A DNA stretch of 64,000 nt from Mycolicibacterium stellerae (GCF_003719305.1 NZ_RARC01000010.1:143513-207512), one strand, 5' to 3'; numbered from the stretch's first letter, positions 18,085 through 27,691 are shown. Notes: generated by a model not told the origin, from the letters alone. Translations and numbers: made by a program.

Positions 18085-19728
18085 ATGGCAGATGCTGATG
18101 TCATCGTCGTCGGAGCGGGCCTGGCGGGACTCGTCGCCGCCTGTGAACTGGTCGAACGGGGCCGTCGCGTCCTGATCGTCGACCAGGAGAACGCTGCCAA
18201 CGTCGGCGGCCAGGCGTTTTGGTCGTTCGGCGGGTTGTTCTTCGTCGACAGCCCCGAACAGCGCAGGCTGGGCATCCGCGACAGCCACGAGCTGGCGCTG
18301 CAGGACTGGCTCGGCACCGCCGGATTCGACCGGCCAGAGGATCATTGGCCGCGGCAATGGGCACATGCCTACGTCGACTTCGCGGCGGGTGAGAAGCGCA
18401 GCTGGCTGCGCGAACGAGGCTTGCGCAGCTTCCCGCTGGTGGCGTGGGCTGAGCGAGGCGGATACGACGCGCGCGGCCACGGCAACTCGGTGCCACGCTT
18501 TCATGTCACGTGGGGCACCGGACCCGGCATCGTCGAGATATTCGTGCGGCGCCTGCGGGGCAGCGCCAAGGTGACGTTCGCGCATCGCCACCGCGTCGAC
18601 GAGCTGATCGTCTCCGACGGTTCGGTCGTCGGTGTGCGCGGCGCCGTGCTGGAACCGACGACTGCCGCCCGAGGCGTTGCGACATCGCGAAACACCATCG
18701 GCGAGTTCGAGTTCCGTTCGCAGGCGGTGATCGTCGCCAGCGGCGGCATCGGCGGCAACCACGACCTCGTTCGGCAGAACTGGCCCACCCGGATGGGCCG
18801 GGTCCCCGCACAACTTCTCAGCGGTGTGCCTGCCCACGTCGACGGCCGCATGATCGGGATCACCGAGTCGGCGGGCGCGCACGTCATCAACAGCGACCGG
18901 ATGTGGCACTACACCGAGGGCATCACCAACTACGACCCGATCTGGCCGGATCACGGCATCCGCATCCTGCCCGCGCCATCGTCGCTGTGGCTCGACGCCA
19001 CCGGGAAACGGCTGCCCGCACCGCTGTACCCGGGGTTCGACACCCTTGGCACGCTGGAACACATCGCCCGCACGGGTCAGGATTACACCTGGTTCGTGCT
19101 GAACGCCCGCATCATTTCCAAGGAGTTCGCGCTGTCCGGGCAGGAGCAGAATCCCGACCTGACCGGCCGCAGCATCCGTGACGTGCTGGCGCGGGTCAAA
19201 CCGGGCCCGCCGCCGCCGGTGCAGGCGTTCGTCGACAAGGGTGTCGACTTCGTCAGCGCAACCACGTTGCGGGAGTTGGTATCTCAGATGAACACCGTTC
19301 CCGACGTCATCCCCTTGGACTACGCGACTGTCGAAGCGGAGGTCACCGCGCGCGATCGGGAGGTCGCCAACCGGTTCACCAAGGACACCCAGGTGACGGC
19401 GATCCGGGCCGCTCGCGGCTATCTCGGCGACCGCTTTACCCGCGTCGTCGCCCCACACCGGTTGACCGACCAGAAGGCCGGGCCGCTGATCGCGGTGAAG
19501 CTGCACATTCTGACGCGAAAATCGTTGGGCGGGTTGGAGACCGACCTCGACTCACGAGTGCTGCGCAGCGACGGCGAGGTGTTCAGGGGCCTCTACGCAG
19601 CAGGCGAGGCCGCCGGGTTCGGCGGCGGTGGCGTGCACGGCTACCGCTCGCTGGAGGGCACCTTCCTCGGCGGCTGCATCTTCTCCGGCCGGGCGGCGGG
19701 CCGGGCCGCCGCGAGGGACACGGCCTAA
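18085..19728 (+). CDS. FAD-binding dehydrogenase (Rv0785-like, KstD/fumarate-reductase fold)
   Basis: A 547-residue flavoprotein. The N-terminus VIVVGAGLAGLVAACEL is the GxGxxG FAD motif, followed by the ribose-binding acid in VLIVDQENAANVGGQAFWSFGG. AVIVASGGIGGNHDLVR and the C-terminal GLYAAGEAAGFGGGGVHGYRSLEGTFLGGCIFSGR close the FAD site. The family covers fumarate reductases and 3-ketosteroid dehydrogenases; the substrate here is unknown. The start is supported by a -10 box 7 nt upstream. Its stop overlaps the convergent metallo-beta-lactamase gene by 4 nt. Confidence 0.9.
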   Translation: MADADVIVVGAGLAGLVAACELVERGRRVLIVDQENAANVGGQAFWSFGGLFFVDSPEQRRLGIRDSHELALQDWLGTAGFDRPEDHWPRQWAHAYVDFAAGEKRSWLRERGLRSFPLVAWAERGGYDARGHGNSVPRFHVTWGTGPGIVEIFVRRLRGSAKVTFAHRHRVDELIVSDGSVVGVRGAVLEPTTAARGVATSRNTIGEFEFRSQAVIVASGGIGGNHDLVRQNWPTRMGRVPAQLLSGVPAHVDGRMIGITESAGAHVINSDRMWHYTEGITNYDPIWPDHGIRILPAPSSLWLDATGKRLPAPLYPGFDTLGTLEHIARTGQDYTWFVLNARIISKEFALSGQEQNPDLTGRSIRDVLARVKPGPPPPVQAFVDKGVDFVSATTLRELVSQMNTVPDVIPLDYATVEAEVTARDREVANRFTKDTQVTAIRAARGYLGDRFTRVVAPHRLTDQKAGPLIAVKLHILTRKSLGGLETDLDSRVLRSDGEVFRGLYAAGEAAGFGGGGVHGYRSLEGTFLGGCIFSGRAAGRAAARDTA

Positions 19729-20375
19729 AACGCCGTGCCTTTTTCGGCTTCGAGCACCTGGAAGTCGGTGTCGGTCATCTCCGACAGCCTGCCGTAGTAG
19801 ATCCCGCGGGCATTGGGCTCGATGATCGCCTGGTGGATCGGGACGGCGCGGGCCGGCGCGACCGCACGCAGAAAGTCAACGGCCTCAGAGATTTTCAGCC
19901 ATGGTGCGGCGGCCGGAGTGGCGAGCACATCCACCGGCTCGCCCGGTGTGAACAGCGCGTCGCCGGGATGCATCAGCCGGGCCGGGTGGTCGCCGTCGCC
20001 GATCAGATACGAGATGTTGTCGATCACCGGGATCTCCGGATGGATCACCGCGTGCTTGCCGCCGACGCCGCGGACGGTCAACGAGCCGACGGTGAACTCG
20101 TCACCGACGTTCACAGCCCGCCACGGACCCCCGAGCTGTTCGGCGGTCTGTGGGTCGGCGTACAGCGCAGCCTGCGGGTTGGCGTCCACCAGCGCGGGCA
20201 GCCGCTCGGTGTCGGCGTGATCGGGATGCTGATGGGTGATCAGGATCGCGTCCAGTCCGGTGATGCCCTCGAAGCCGTGCGAAAAATTTCCTGGATCGAA
20301 CAGGACCGATGTCGTCGCGGAATCGTTCTTGAACTCGGCGAGTAGGCACGAATGGCCGAAATGCGTCAACTGCAT
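19725..20375 (-). CDS. Metallo-beta-lactamase-fold hydrolase (Rv0786c-like)
   Basis: A 216-residue protein starting MQLTHFGHSCLLAEF. The metal motif is ILITHQHPDHADTERLP (HxHxDH), followed by GGKHAVIHPEIPVIDNISYLI and MHPGDALF with further metal ligands, as in the UPF0173/UlaG-like branch. Hydrolysis of a phosphoester or lactone is likely; the substrate is unknown. It is convergent with the flavoprotein gene and divergent from the exported protein gene. Confidence 0.82.
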   Translation of the reverse strand: MQLTHFGHSCLLAEFKNDSATTSVLFDPGNFSHGFEGITGLDAILITHQHPDHADTERLPALVDANPQAALYADPQTAEQLGGPWRAVNVGDEFTVGSLTVRGVGGKHAVIHPEIPVIDNISYLIGDGDHPARLMHPGDALFTPGEPVDVLATPAAAPWLKISEAVDFLRAVAPARAVPIHQAIIEPNARGIYYGRLSEMTDTDFQVLEAEKGTAF

Positions 20376-20406
20376 GCCTATATTGTGCGCTCAGGGGTGG
20401 TGGGCG

Positions 20407-21087
20407 ATGCGAATGATGGTGGCGGCGATACTGGCGGCCTGGGGAGTGGCGATCGCGCCGGGCGCGGTCGGCCCTGCGTATGCGGTTCCAGTGGACTGCC
20501 CGCCGAATTGTGATCGCATCCCGGACTCCGCCTGGCCGGACCCGACGGCCATCCCGCTGTATTCGACCTACCGCTGGCCAGGCCTCGCCGGGGTCGCCGT
20601 CACCGCGACCACCCCCCGCTTCCGGTTCGAGGAGGCCTGCGCGTCGCCGCCCGTTCCCGCCGACGACCCGCGCGGTTACGCGGTCGCGGCGCGAGCCCTC
20701 GTCCCGCAGCCGGAGGGCCATTGGCAGCTGCAGGTCCAGGTGATGCACTGGCGGGGTGAGACCTGGCGCGGCGGCCAACTCGCCGCGACCGTCTTCGACG
20801 AGGCCGTCGCTGCCCTGCGCGGCTGCCAGGCCACCTCTCCGCTGACATCGCCGTCGCTGACCACCGACGCCCCCAACCGGATGGCCGCGGTCATCAGCGG
20901 GGTGTTGCCCGGTCAGGCGGTGCTGCATGAATACCTGCTGGTCAATCCTTTCAACAGCACCGTCGTCGAGATGGCGTTGTGGGCGACGACCCCGCCCCGC
21001 GTCGACTGGCCTTTGGTGCCCGACCCGCAGATCCTCGATGCGATGGCCGCCCCTCTGTGCACGGCCTACATCGATTCGTGCCGGTGA
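20407..21087 (+). CDS. Exported protein of unknown function
   Basis: A 226-residue protein with a clear Sec-type signal (MRMMVAAILAAWGVAIAPG, cleavage probably after AYA near residue 26). The mature part begins PVDCPPNCDRIPDSAWP and has Cys pairs near both ends (CPPNC, and LCTAYIDSC), suggesting disulfides. No enzyme motif is visible. A similar position near purSQ is held by Rv0787 in M. tuberculosis. ATG 20407 is preferred because it starts the signal peptide. Confidence 0.72.
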   Translation: MRMMVAAILAAWGVAIAPGAVGPAYAVPVDCPPNCDRIPDSAWPDPTAIPLYSTYRWPGLAGVAVTATTPRFRFEEACASPPVPADDPRGYAVAARALVPQPEGHWQLQVQVMHWRGETWRGGQLAATVFDEAVAALRGCQATSPLTSPSLTTDAPNRMAAVISGVLPGQAVLHEYLLVNPFNSTVVEMALWATTPPRVDWPLVPDPQILDAMAAPLCTAYIDSCR

Positions 21088-21110
21088 GGCGGGCCGGCCG
21101 GTACCGCCGG

Positions 21111-21116
21111 TAGAGT
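21111..21116 (+). promoter_or_regulatory. Leaderless -10 box of purSQ (TAGAGT)
   Basis: TAGAGT ends 7 nt before GTG 21124. Confidence 0.6.
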
Positions 21117-21123
21117 GGGCGCC

Positions 21124-21363
21124 GTGGCAAAGGTGGTTGTGCACGTGATGCCGAAGGCCGAAATCCTCGACCCGCAGGGGCAGGCGATCGTCGGCGCACT
21201 CGGCCGTCTCGGCTACGACGGCATATCAGATGTCCGGCAGGGCAAGCGGTTTGAACTCGAAGTCGACGACAGTGTGGTCGATGAGACGGTCGCCGAGATC
21301 GCCGAGTCGCTGCTGGCGAACATCGTGATCGAGGACTGGTCGGTCAGCAGGGAGTCGTCGTGA
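21124..21363 (+). CDS. purS: FGAM synthase subunit PurS
   Basis: A 79-residue small subunit of the three-part formylglycinamidine synthase, which holds PurL and PurQ together and helps pass ammonia. It starts [20 protein letters not shown] and contains [16 protein letters not shown], both standard PurS blocks. GTG 21124 is supported by the normal length and a -10 box 7 nt upstream. Its stop overlaps the purQ start (GTGA); purL is separate, 6.5 kb downstream. Confidence 0.96.
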   Translation: MAKVVVHVMPKAEILDPQGQAIVGALGRLGYDGISDVRQGKRFELEVDDSVVDETVAEIAESLLANIVIEDWSVSRESS

Positions 21364-22037
21364 CCGCACGCGTGGGCGTCATCACGTTTCCAGGGACACT
21401 CGACGACGTCGACGCCGCACGGGCGGTCGGGCGGTCCGGCGCCGAGGCGGTCAGCCTCTGGCACGCCGACGCCGACCTCAAGGGTGTCGACGCGGTCATC
21501 GTCCCCGGCGGCTTCTCCTACGGTGACTATCTGCGCTGCGGAGCCATCGCGAAGTTCGCCCCTGTGATGAAATCCGTCATCGGCGCCGCGGCCAGTGGAA
21601 TGCCGGTCTTGGGTATTTGCAACGGGTTTCAGGTGCTGTGCGAGGCCGGCCTGCTGCCGGGCGCGTTGACCCGCAACGCCGGTCTGCACTTCGTCTGCCG
21701 CGACCTTTGGCTCGAGGTGGCGTCCAACACCTCCGCGTGGACGTCGCGCTACGAGCCCGGTGCCGACCTGCTGGTGCCGCTGAAGTCCGGCGAGGGTCGC
21801 TACGTCGCCTCCGACGCCGTGCTCGACCAACTCGAAGGCGACGGCCGCGTGGTGTTCCGCTACCGCGACAACCCCAACGGGTCGATGCGCGACATCGCCG
21901 GTATCGCCTCGGCCAACGGCCGGGTGGTCGGGTTGATGCCGCACCCCGAGCACGCGACCGAGGCGCTCACCGGCCCGTCCGACGACGGGCTCGGCATGTT
22001 CTACTCCGCGATCGACGCGGTTCTCGCCAACGCCTAG
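21360..22037 (+). CDS. purQ: FGAM synthase glutaminase subunit PurQ
   Basis: A 225-residue class I glutamine amidotransferase that releases ammonia for Pur[23 protein letters not shown] carries the nucleophile Cys, and MPHPEHATE carries the catalytic His and Glu. The N-terminus [18 protein letters not shown] and [14 protein letters not shown] are characteristic. It is translationally coupled to purS. Confidence 0.97.
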   Translation: MTARVGVITFPGTLDDVDAARAVGRSGAEAVSLWHADADLKGVDAVIVPGGFSYGDYLRCGAIAKFAPVMKSVIGAAASGMPVLGICNGFQVLCEAGLLPGALTRNAGLHFVCRDLWLEVASNTSAWTSRYEPGADLLVPLKSGEGRYVASDAVLDQLEGDGRVVFRYRDNPNGSMRDIAGIASANGRVVGLMPHPEHATEALTGPSDDGLGMFYSAIDAVLANA

Positions 22038-22068
22038 GTGCGCTGTCTCAGCAGGTTGGTGACAAGCC

Positions 22069-22797
22069 TCACCAGTTTGGAGGCACCGACCGACGCGGAT
22101 CTGGAATGGCTTTGATGGCAAGAAAGCCAGTCGGCTCCTGCGTTAGGCGTTCGTATTTTTCGGGGTCGATGTCAGCGGCCGCGGCGACCGGACGCGGTTC
22201 AAGCAGCCGCTCGATGAGAAATCCAGCCTCGTGCAACTCTTCGCAGGTCTGCTCCAGCGGTGCGAGCCAATACCGGACTCGCCAGCCTCGACTCCAGGTT
22301 TCTTCAATGACGCGGGCGTGGAAGTAGTTGCCGCCGTGGCGAAGCCAGTCGCCGGCAGGATGCTGACGGGAAAGGACCAACGCACCGTCGGGTCGAAGCA
22401 CCCGCCGGAGTTCCCGCAGGGCGCGTCCTCTGTCGTCGATGTACTCGAGGGCAAGTGCGAACAGCACCAAATCCACTGACTGGTCGGCGAGCCAGTCAAG
22501 GGGATCAGCCAAGTCGTGAGCGCGAAACTGGCCCGCAGGAACTCGTTGCGCAGCCAACTCGACCATCCGAGGGCTCTGGTCGAAACCGATCACCTGGGCG
22601 CCGCGGGCGACGAGTTCCTCGGCGTACAGCCCAGGGCCACACGCCGCGTCAAGGACCGTCGCCCCGTCAACGTCACCCAACAGCGAGAGGCATGCCGGCC
22701 TGTCGTAATAGGCGTTGAACAGGCCATTACGAGCATGATCGAGGAATTCGTCGGCGAAGACGTCGTACTGGGGATCGGGTCCAACGGCATCGGGCAC
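22069..22797 (-). CDS. SAM-dependent class I methyltransferase
   Basis: A 242-residue methyltransferase. Motif I is VLDAACGPGLYAEEL, motif II VIGFDQSPRMVELA, and VDLVLFALALEYIDDR gives the post-motif region of the Methyltransf_11 type. The C-terminal domain (HEAGFLIERLLEPRP) is like small-molecule methyltransferases of bacteria. The substrate is unknown. It starts with GTG and lies alone on the minus strand, converging on purQ. Confidence 0.85.
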   Translation of the reverse strand: MPDAVGPDPQYDVFADEFLDHARNGLFNAYYDRPACLSLLGDVDGATVLDAACGPGLYAEELVARGAQVIGFDQSPRMVELAAQRVPAGQFRAHDLADPLDWLADQSVDLVLFALALEYIDDRGRALRELRRVLRPDGALVLSRQHPAGDWLRHGGNYFHARVIEETWSRGWRVRYWLAPLEQTCEELHEAGFLIERLLEPRPVAAAADIDPEKYERLTQEPTGFLAIKAIPDPRRSVPPNW

Positions 22798-22860
22798 TGA
22801 CTCATTGTGTGCTAAATCGCCTCGCGGCAGCGGGCGGTACCACCTCTTGAGATGAACCGG

Positions 22861-23604
22861 CTAGGCGGCGGGCCGCAGAGCCAGTGCGCCGCCGTCGACG
22901 GGCAGCACCGCACCGTTGATGAAGCTCGCCCCTGGCGAGGCGATGAACGCGACCGCCCGCGCTATCTCCTCAGGCTGGCCGACGCGCTGGAGTGCCCTTG
23001 TGCGGCCGAGTCCCTCGACGACGTCGGCGAACCCTGAGGTGCCTTCCGTCTCGGTGGGGCCGGGTGCGATGGCGTTGACGCGCACCCCGGCGGGCCCATA
23101 CTCGTCGGCCCAGAGTTTGGTCAGCAGGTCCAGGGCCGCCTTGCTGGCGCCGTAGAGGCCCGCGTCGGCGGAGGGTGTGCTGGCTGCGACGGTGCTGATG
23201 TTGACCACGTTGCCGCCGCCACGCCGGATCATGCCGGGGACCAGCTGCTGCACCAGGATGTAGGGGGCCCGCACGTTGGTGTCGAAATGAGCGTCGAAAC
23301 CGGCGTCATCGGTCTCGAAGGTCGGGGCGAACTCGTAGATGCCCGCGTTGTTCACCAGGATATCCACCTCACCCGCCTCCGCCGCAAGCCTGCGGACATC
23401 GTCGGCCCTTGAGAGGTCGGCGGCGACGAATCGTGCTCTGCCGCCTGCGTTTTCGATCTGGCTTACGGCTTTGGCGCCGCGTTCGGCGTTGCGTCCGTGC
23501 ACGACGACCTCGGCGCCCTGTCGCGCGAGCTCCAGCGCAATCGCGTTACCGATGCCCGCGGTTGCCCCGGTGACCAGGGCCGTGCTGCCTTCGAAAGTGT
23601 TCAT
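22861..23604 (-). CDS. Short-chain dehydrogenase/reductase
   Basis: A 247-residue classical SDR. TALVTGATAGIGNAIA is the TGxxxGIG cofactor motif, ILVNNAGIYEF the NNAG motif, and the catalytic Ser, YxxxK are in NISTVAAS and GLYGASKAAL. NAIAPGPTETEG follows. The loop VVVHGRN after the second strand suggests NADP. The frame is open further upstream, but the protein family starts at MNTFEGSTALVTG; ATG 23613 would add three residues. Confidence 0.88.
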   Translation of the reverse strand: MNTFEGSTALVTGATAGIGNAIALELARQGAEVVVHGRNAERGAKAVSQIENAGGRARFVAADLSRADDVRRLAAEAGEVDILVNNAGIYEFAPTFETDDAGFDAHFDTNVRAPYILVQQLVPGMIRRGGGNVVNISTVAASTPSADAGLYGASKAALDLLTKLWADEYGPAGVRVNAIAPGPTETEGTSGFADVVEGLGRTRALQRVGQPEEIARAVAFIASPGASFINGAVLPVDGGALALRPAA

Positions 23605-23724
23605 GCCCGACATAAGCCGGATCGCCGGGCGGCTTATTCCGGGCGTGCGCGCTCGATGCCCCCGAGCGTGCGCAGAATGGCAGCTTTTCGCGGCGTGGCG
23701 TGGGCAGACACGCACGCGGTGCGG

Positions 23725-24522
23725 CTAGGGAGACAGCGCGACCGAGGCTTCGGCCGTGTAGCACAGGAACGTCAGCGTCTCCTGCATGTAGAGCTGCACC
23801 GTTTCGGCGTCATGCGACAGGTACCCGATCGACACGTCGGTGCCCAGCTGCAGATCGAAATCGCCGCCGCGGGTGGACAGCACGAACGCGCCGTCGATCG
23901 CGGGCGCCCAGATGATGTCACCATCCACCAGCCGGTTGAGATGCTCACGGATCGGATAACCGTGCTCGGTGGTCTCGCTGACCTTCGTGTAGGCGTCGGC
24001 CGACAGCAGCACCGAGTAGGGGCCGTCGACGCCCGCAAGGCGCAGCTCGGAAAGTGCCTGGGCGACTACGTCGGGCATCTCCCGCGGATCGCTTGGCAAC
24101 TCCAGCGCCGGGTTGGAGCTGCACGCGCGGATGCCGCCGATCGATGCGTCCTTGTAGCCCTCGAAGATCGCCCGGTCTTCGACGAACGCCAACTTCTTGG
24201 CGGCCTCCTTGACCGGATCCCAGTCCGAATCCTGAGAACCGCGCTCGACGTCGTCGATGTCGTTGCGCGACAACGTGAACGGGACCCGCAGTCGAACCAG
24301 CGGCTTGCTCTCGCGGAGATGGGCGATCACGCCGTCGCCGGGTGCGCCCACGTCGAGCAGGTGCCCGGTGCTGATCGCCGCCGCGGTGGGACCGCCCGGT
24401 TCGCTGACGTCGACGACGCGTCGTCCGGCGATGTGCCGCTTGAACGTGCGCGTCGCCTCCATTTCGATCTCCGCCCAGGCCTCTTTGGTAACCGGAGCCA
24501 GGTCGCGGTAGAGGTTGTTCAT
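23725..24522 (-). CDS. Encapsulin shell protein (Cfp29-like)
   Basis: A 265-residue HK97-fold protein that self-assembles into a hollow nanocompartment. It opens MNNLYRDLAPVTKEAWAEIE, the family 1 encapsulin N-terminal arm, and carries KKLAFVEDRAIFEGY and ETVQLYMQETLTFLCYTAEASVALSP at the end. M. tuberculosis Cfp29 (Rv0798c) occupies the same place. The ATG follows the peroxidase stop with no gap (TAGATG), and its ribosome site (AAAGGA) lies inside the last peroxidase codons, so production of shell and cargo is coupled. Confidence 0.96.
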   Translation of the reverse strand: MNNLYRDLAPVTKEAWAEIEMEATRTFKRHIAGRRVVDVSEPGGPTAAAISTGHLLDVGAPGDGVIAHLRESKPLVRLRVPFTLSRNDIDDVERGSQDSDWDPVKEAAKKLAFVEDRAIFEGYKDASIGGIRACSSNPALELPSDPREMPDVVAQALSELRLAGVDGPYSVLLSADAYTKVSETTEHGYPIREHLNRLVDGDIIWAPAIDGAFVLSTRGGDFDLQLGTDVSIGYLSHDAETVQLYMQETLTFLCYTAEASVALSP

Positions 24523-25548
24523 CTATGGAGTTCCTTTCAGGCTGCCAATGCCAAGTGATCCATCACGAGCTGCGACGGGAACTGCCGGAGGTTCGTCTTC
24601 TGCGGGAACCGAATCCGCCAGTGGCGGTGGGTCATCGAGAAAATCGACGGTCGGGGTGAAGAACATGGTGCCGGTCAGGGCCGTCGAGAAGTCCAGGATC
24701 CGATCGGTGTTTCCCGGCGGGTCGCCGATGAACATGTTGTCCAGCATGCGCTCCGTCACAGTCGGGGTACGCGAGTAGCCGATGTAGTACGTGCCGAATT
24801 CACCCTTGCCGACTTCGCCGAACGGCATGTTGTGGCGCACGATCTTCAGCTCGTTGCCCTCATCGTCTTCAATCACGTTGAGCGCGATGTGCGAATTCGC
24901 GGGTTTGACCGCGTCGTCCATTTCGATGTCGTCGAGCTTGGTGCGCCCGATCACCCGCTCCTGCTCCTCGGTCGACAGCGAGTTCCACGAGTCCATGTCG
25001 TGCAGGTACTTCTGGACGTGCACGTAGCACCCGCCCGCGAAGTCGGGATCCTCGTCACCGATCTGGGTGGCTGACACCGCGACGGGCCCGTCCGGGTTCT
25101 CGGTGCCGTCGACGAAGCCCATCAGGTCGCGGTTGTCGAAGAACTTGAAGCCGTGCACCTCGTCGACGACCGTGATGGCGCCGGCCATCGCGTCGACGAT
25201 CCTGCCCGCCAACTCGAAGCAGACGTCCATCGTCTCCGCCCGGATGTGGAACAGCAGGTCGCCCGGCGTCGACGGCGCGTGATGGCGGCCCTGGATCTCG
25301 ACGAACGGATGCAGTTCGGCGGGGCGTGGTCCGGAGAACAGCCGGCCCCACGCGTCGGCACCGATCGAGGTCACCACCGACAGGCGCTTGGTCGGATCGC
25401 GGAAGCCGATGGAGCGCACCAACCCCGAGATGTCGCCGAGCGCATCGTGAACGGTTGGCTCGCCGCCGTCGTCGATGGTCGCGACCAGAAAGATGGCCGC
25501 TGGCGTCAGCGGCGCAAGAACGGGTTGAGGTTGGACGGCGGGCACCAT
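24523..25548 (-). CDS. Dye-decolorizing peroxidase, encapsulin cargo
   Basis: A 341-residue heme peroxidase of the DyP family (B type). GFVDGTENP contains the catalytic Asp of the GXXDG motif, with a conserved Arg further on and the proximal His probably in NSHIALNV or nearby. The C-terminal tail after residue 315 is acidic and Pro-rich and ends DGSLGIGSLKGTP, the loading peptide that docks DyP cargo on the inner encapsulin wall. It is the first gene of the operon with the shell gene. M. tuberculosis Rv0799c is the equivalent. Confidence 0.95.
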   Translation of the reverse strand: MVPAVQPQPVLAPLTPAAIFLVATIDDGGEPTVHDALGDISGLVRSIGFRDPTKRLSVVTSIGADAWGRLFSGPRPAELHPFVEIQGRHHAPSTPGDLLFHIRAETMDVCFELAGRIVDAMAGAITVVDEVHGFKFFDNRDLMGFVDGTENPDGPVAVSATQIGDEDPDFAGGCYVHVQKYLHDMDSWNSLSTEEQERVIGRTKLDDIEMDDAVKPANSHIALNVIEDDEGNELKIVRHNMPFGEVGKGEFGTYYIGYSRTPTVTERMLDNMFIGDPPGNTDRILDFSTALTGTMFFTPTVDFLDDPPPLADSVPAEDEPPAVPVAARDGSLGIGSLKGTP

Positions 25549-25587
25549 CTGACCCTAAATCAAGATCGTGGGCGAAGATGGTGAACC

Positions 25588-26844
25588 ATGTCCGCAAGTG
25601 CACAAGGGCTGTGCGAGTTCATCGACGAGTCGCCGTCCCCGTTCCACGTGTGCGCGACCGTCGCGCAGCGTCTGCTCAATGCCGGCTTCACCGAACTGGC
25701 AGAGGGCGATGAGTGGCCGACGAAGGGCCGGTTCTTCGTCGTGCGGGCCGGATCGCTGGTCGCCTGGCAAGGCAACGGCGAGCCCGCGGCACCGTTCCGC
25801 ATCGTCGGCGCCCACACCGACAGTCCGAATCTGCGGGTCAAGCAGCATCCCGACCGGTTCGTGTCCGGCTGGCAGGTCGTTGCGCTGCAGCCCTACGGCG
25901 GGGCGTGGCTGAACTCGTGGCTCGACCGTGACCTCGGTGTCAGCGGCAGGCTGTCGGTGCGCTCATCCGGTGGCGTCGAGGATCGTCTGTTCCGAATCGA
26001 CGAGCCGATCCTGCGGGTGCCGCAGCTCGCCATTCACCTGGCCGAGGACCGCAAGGCGGTGTCGCTTGATCCACAGCGGCACGTGAACGCGGTCTGGGGC
26101 GTCGGCGGCGGGCCGCGGTCGTTCCTCGGCTACGTCGCCGAGCAGGCCGGAGTGGACGCCGACGAGATCCTCGGATTCGACCTGATGACCCACGACTTGA
26201 CCCCGTCGACCCTGGCAGGCGCCGACGGCGAGCTGCTCAGCGCGCCGCGACTGGACAACCAGGCCACCTGCTACGCGGGCCTGGAGGCCTTTCTTGCCGC
26301 CGAGCCCGCAAAACACCTGCCGGTGCTCGCGCTCTTCGACCACGAGGAGGTCGGCTCCCAGTCGGATCACGGCGCGCAGTCCGAGCTGCTGCTCACGGTG
26401 CTGGAGCGCATCGCGCTTGCGGCGGGCGGCGGCCGCGAGGACTTCCTGCGCCGACTGCCCGGCTCGATGGTGGCGTCGGGCGATATGGCGCACGCCACCC
26501 ACCCGAACTACCCCGAGCGCCACGAGCCCTACCACCTGATCGAGGTCAACGCCGGGCCGGTGCTCAAGGTGCAGCCGAACCTGCGTTACGCCACCGACGG
26601 CCGCACCGCCGCGGCGTTCGCTCTGGCCTGCAAGCAGGCAGGGGTTCCGTTGCAGCGCTACGAACACCGGGCCGACCTGCCGTGCGGGTCGACGATCGGG
26701 CCGATGACGGCCGCGCGCACCGGCATCCCCACGGTGGACGTCGGCGCCGCACAGCTGGCCATGCACTCGGCGCGTGAGGTGATGGGAGCCGACGACGTCG
26801 CCGCGTACTCGGCGGCGCTGCAGGCGTTCCTGATGCCGGGCTGA
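25588..26844 (+). CDS. pepC: M18-family aminopeptidase
   Basis: A 418-residue cytosolic metallo-aminopeptidase. [11 protein letters not shown] holds the first metal His and Asp, [17 protein letters not shown] the Glu pair, [18 protein letters not shown] a further metal region, and the final [19 protein letters not shown] supplies the last ligand. M18 enzymes remove acidic or neutral N-terminal residues and form large tetrahedral particles. It is divergent from the DyP gene and corresponds to Rv0800. Confidence 0.93.
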   Translation: MSASAQGLCEFIDESPSPFHVCATVAQRLLNAGFTELAEGDEWPTKGRFFVVRAGSLVAWQGNGEPAAPFRIVGAHTDSPNLRVKQHPDRFVSGWQVVALQPYGGAWLNSWLDRDLGVSGRLSVRSSGGVEDRLFRIDEPILRVPQLAIHLAEDRKAVSLDPQRHVNAVWGVGGGPRSFLGYVAEQAGVDADEILGFDLMTHDLTPSTLAGADGELLSAPRLDNQATCYAGLEAFLAAEPAKHLPVLALFDHEEVGSQSDHGAQSELLLTVLERIALAAGGGREDFLRRLPGSMVASGDMAHATHPNYPERHEPYHLIEVNAGPVLKVQPNLRYATDGRTAAAFALACKQAGVPLQRYEHRADLPCGSTIGPMTAARTGIPTVDVGAAQLAMHSAREVMGADDVAAYSAALQAFLMPG

Positions 26845-26849
26845 CCGCG

Positions 26850-27245
26850 TCAGATCGACGCCGGATCGACCTCGTCGTAGCGGATGACGTTCTCGATCAC
26901 CAGGCCATCGCGGCTGCGGACCCGGTCGATACCGCGGATCGCGAATGGTCCGTCCGGTCCCGTGCCGCGTCCGACGTAGTGCAGGTAAACCAACTGCTCT
27001 CCGGCGGTGCTTCCGTCGACCGTCGCGCTGTCGACCAGGTCGAGTGCCAGATCGGGGGCGGCGGTGACGAGCTCGGCGATCTTGCCGACGTAGGCCTGTT
27101 TGCCCCGGACCGGCCTCGGATCGCCCTGCCAGTAGCCGACGATGTCGTCGGCGAGGACGTCGCCGACTCGAGACATGTCGGGGGCCGCCCAGAAGGCCGC
27201 CCACACCTCGGCGCTGAACGCTGGTTGGGTCTGTGTTTCGGTCAT
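26850..27245 (-). CDS. SnoaL/NTF2-like polyketide-cyclase-fold protein
   Basis: A 131-residue alpha+beta-barrel protein. FSAEVWAAFWAAPDMSRVGDVLADDIVGYW and the later VYLHYVGRGTGPDGPFAIRGIDRVRSRDGLVIENVIRYDE follow the SnoaL-like layout. These small folds serve as cyclases, isomerases or ligand binders; no role can be named here. ATG 27245 is preferred over the longer frame to 27278. It converges on pepC and is divergent from the glyoxalase-like gene. Confidence 0.75.
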   Translation of the reverse strand: MTETQTQPAFSAEVWAAFWAAPDMSRVGDVLADDIVGYWQGDPRPVRGKQAYVGKIAELVTAAPDLALDLVDSATVDGSTAGEQLVYLHYVGRGTGPDGPFAIRGIDRVRSRDGLVIENVIRYDEVDPASI

Positions 27246-27334
27246 GAACCAAGCCTGCGTCGAGTTCCGGTGCAGCACAATTACGTGTCAGGTAAAGGCG
27301 ACGGTGATCCCGCCGGCGTGTCGGTGGGCAGGCA

Positions 27335-27340
27335 TAAGGT
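27335..27340 (+). promoter_or_regulatory. Leaderless -10 box of the VOC gene (TAAGGT)
   Basis: TAAGGT ends 6 nt before ATG 27347. Confidence 0.45.
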
Positions 27341-27346
27341 CGGCGC

Positions 27347-27691
27347 ATGGCGCTCAAAACCGAGAACATCACGATTGATACCACCGATCCCGAGAAGCTC
27401 GCCGACTGGTGGGCCGGCGCGCTCGACGGGCAGGTAAACCCTGTCGCCCCACCGTTTTTCGTCGTCGTGACGGTGCCAGAAGGCCCGGGGTTGGCGTTCC
27501 AGCAGGTCGACGACCCCACGCCGGGTAAGAACCGCGTGCACATCGACTTCAGCACCGCCGACAGGGAGGCCGAGGTCAAACGCCTGGTCGACCTCGGCGC
27601 CAGCGAAACAGGCAGGGGCAACTTCGGCGAATTCGAGTGGGTGGTGCTGGCCGACCCCGACGGCAACGCGTTCTGCGTGGCGGGCGGCTAG
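27347..27691 (+). CDS. Glyoxalase/VOC-superfamily protein (Rv0801-like)
   Basis: A 114-residue single VOC module. It starts MALKTENITIDTTDPEKLADWWAGAL, then GLAFQQVDDPTPGKNRVHIDFST and a closing FEWVVLADPDGNAFCVAG, the usual VOC end. In place of His at the first metal position there is Thr or Asp, so metal binding is uncertain. It may be a binding protein rather than an enzyme. Confidence 0.8.
   Translation: MALKTENITIDTTDPEKLADWWAGALDGQVNPVAPPFFVVVTVPEGPGLAFQQVDDPTPGKNRVHIDFSTADREAEVKRLVDLGASETGRGNFGEFEWVVLADPDGNAFCVAGG

Noticed and set aside
18064..19506. 480-residue frame opposite the flavoprotein gene
   Set aside because: Antisense shadow; no motif, and the plus-strand protein is clear.
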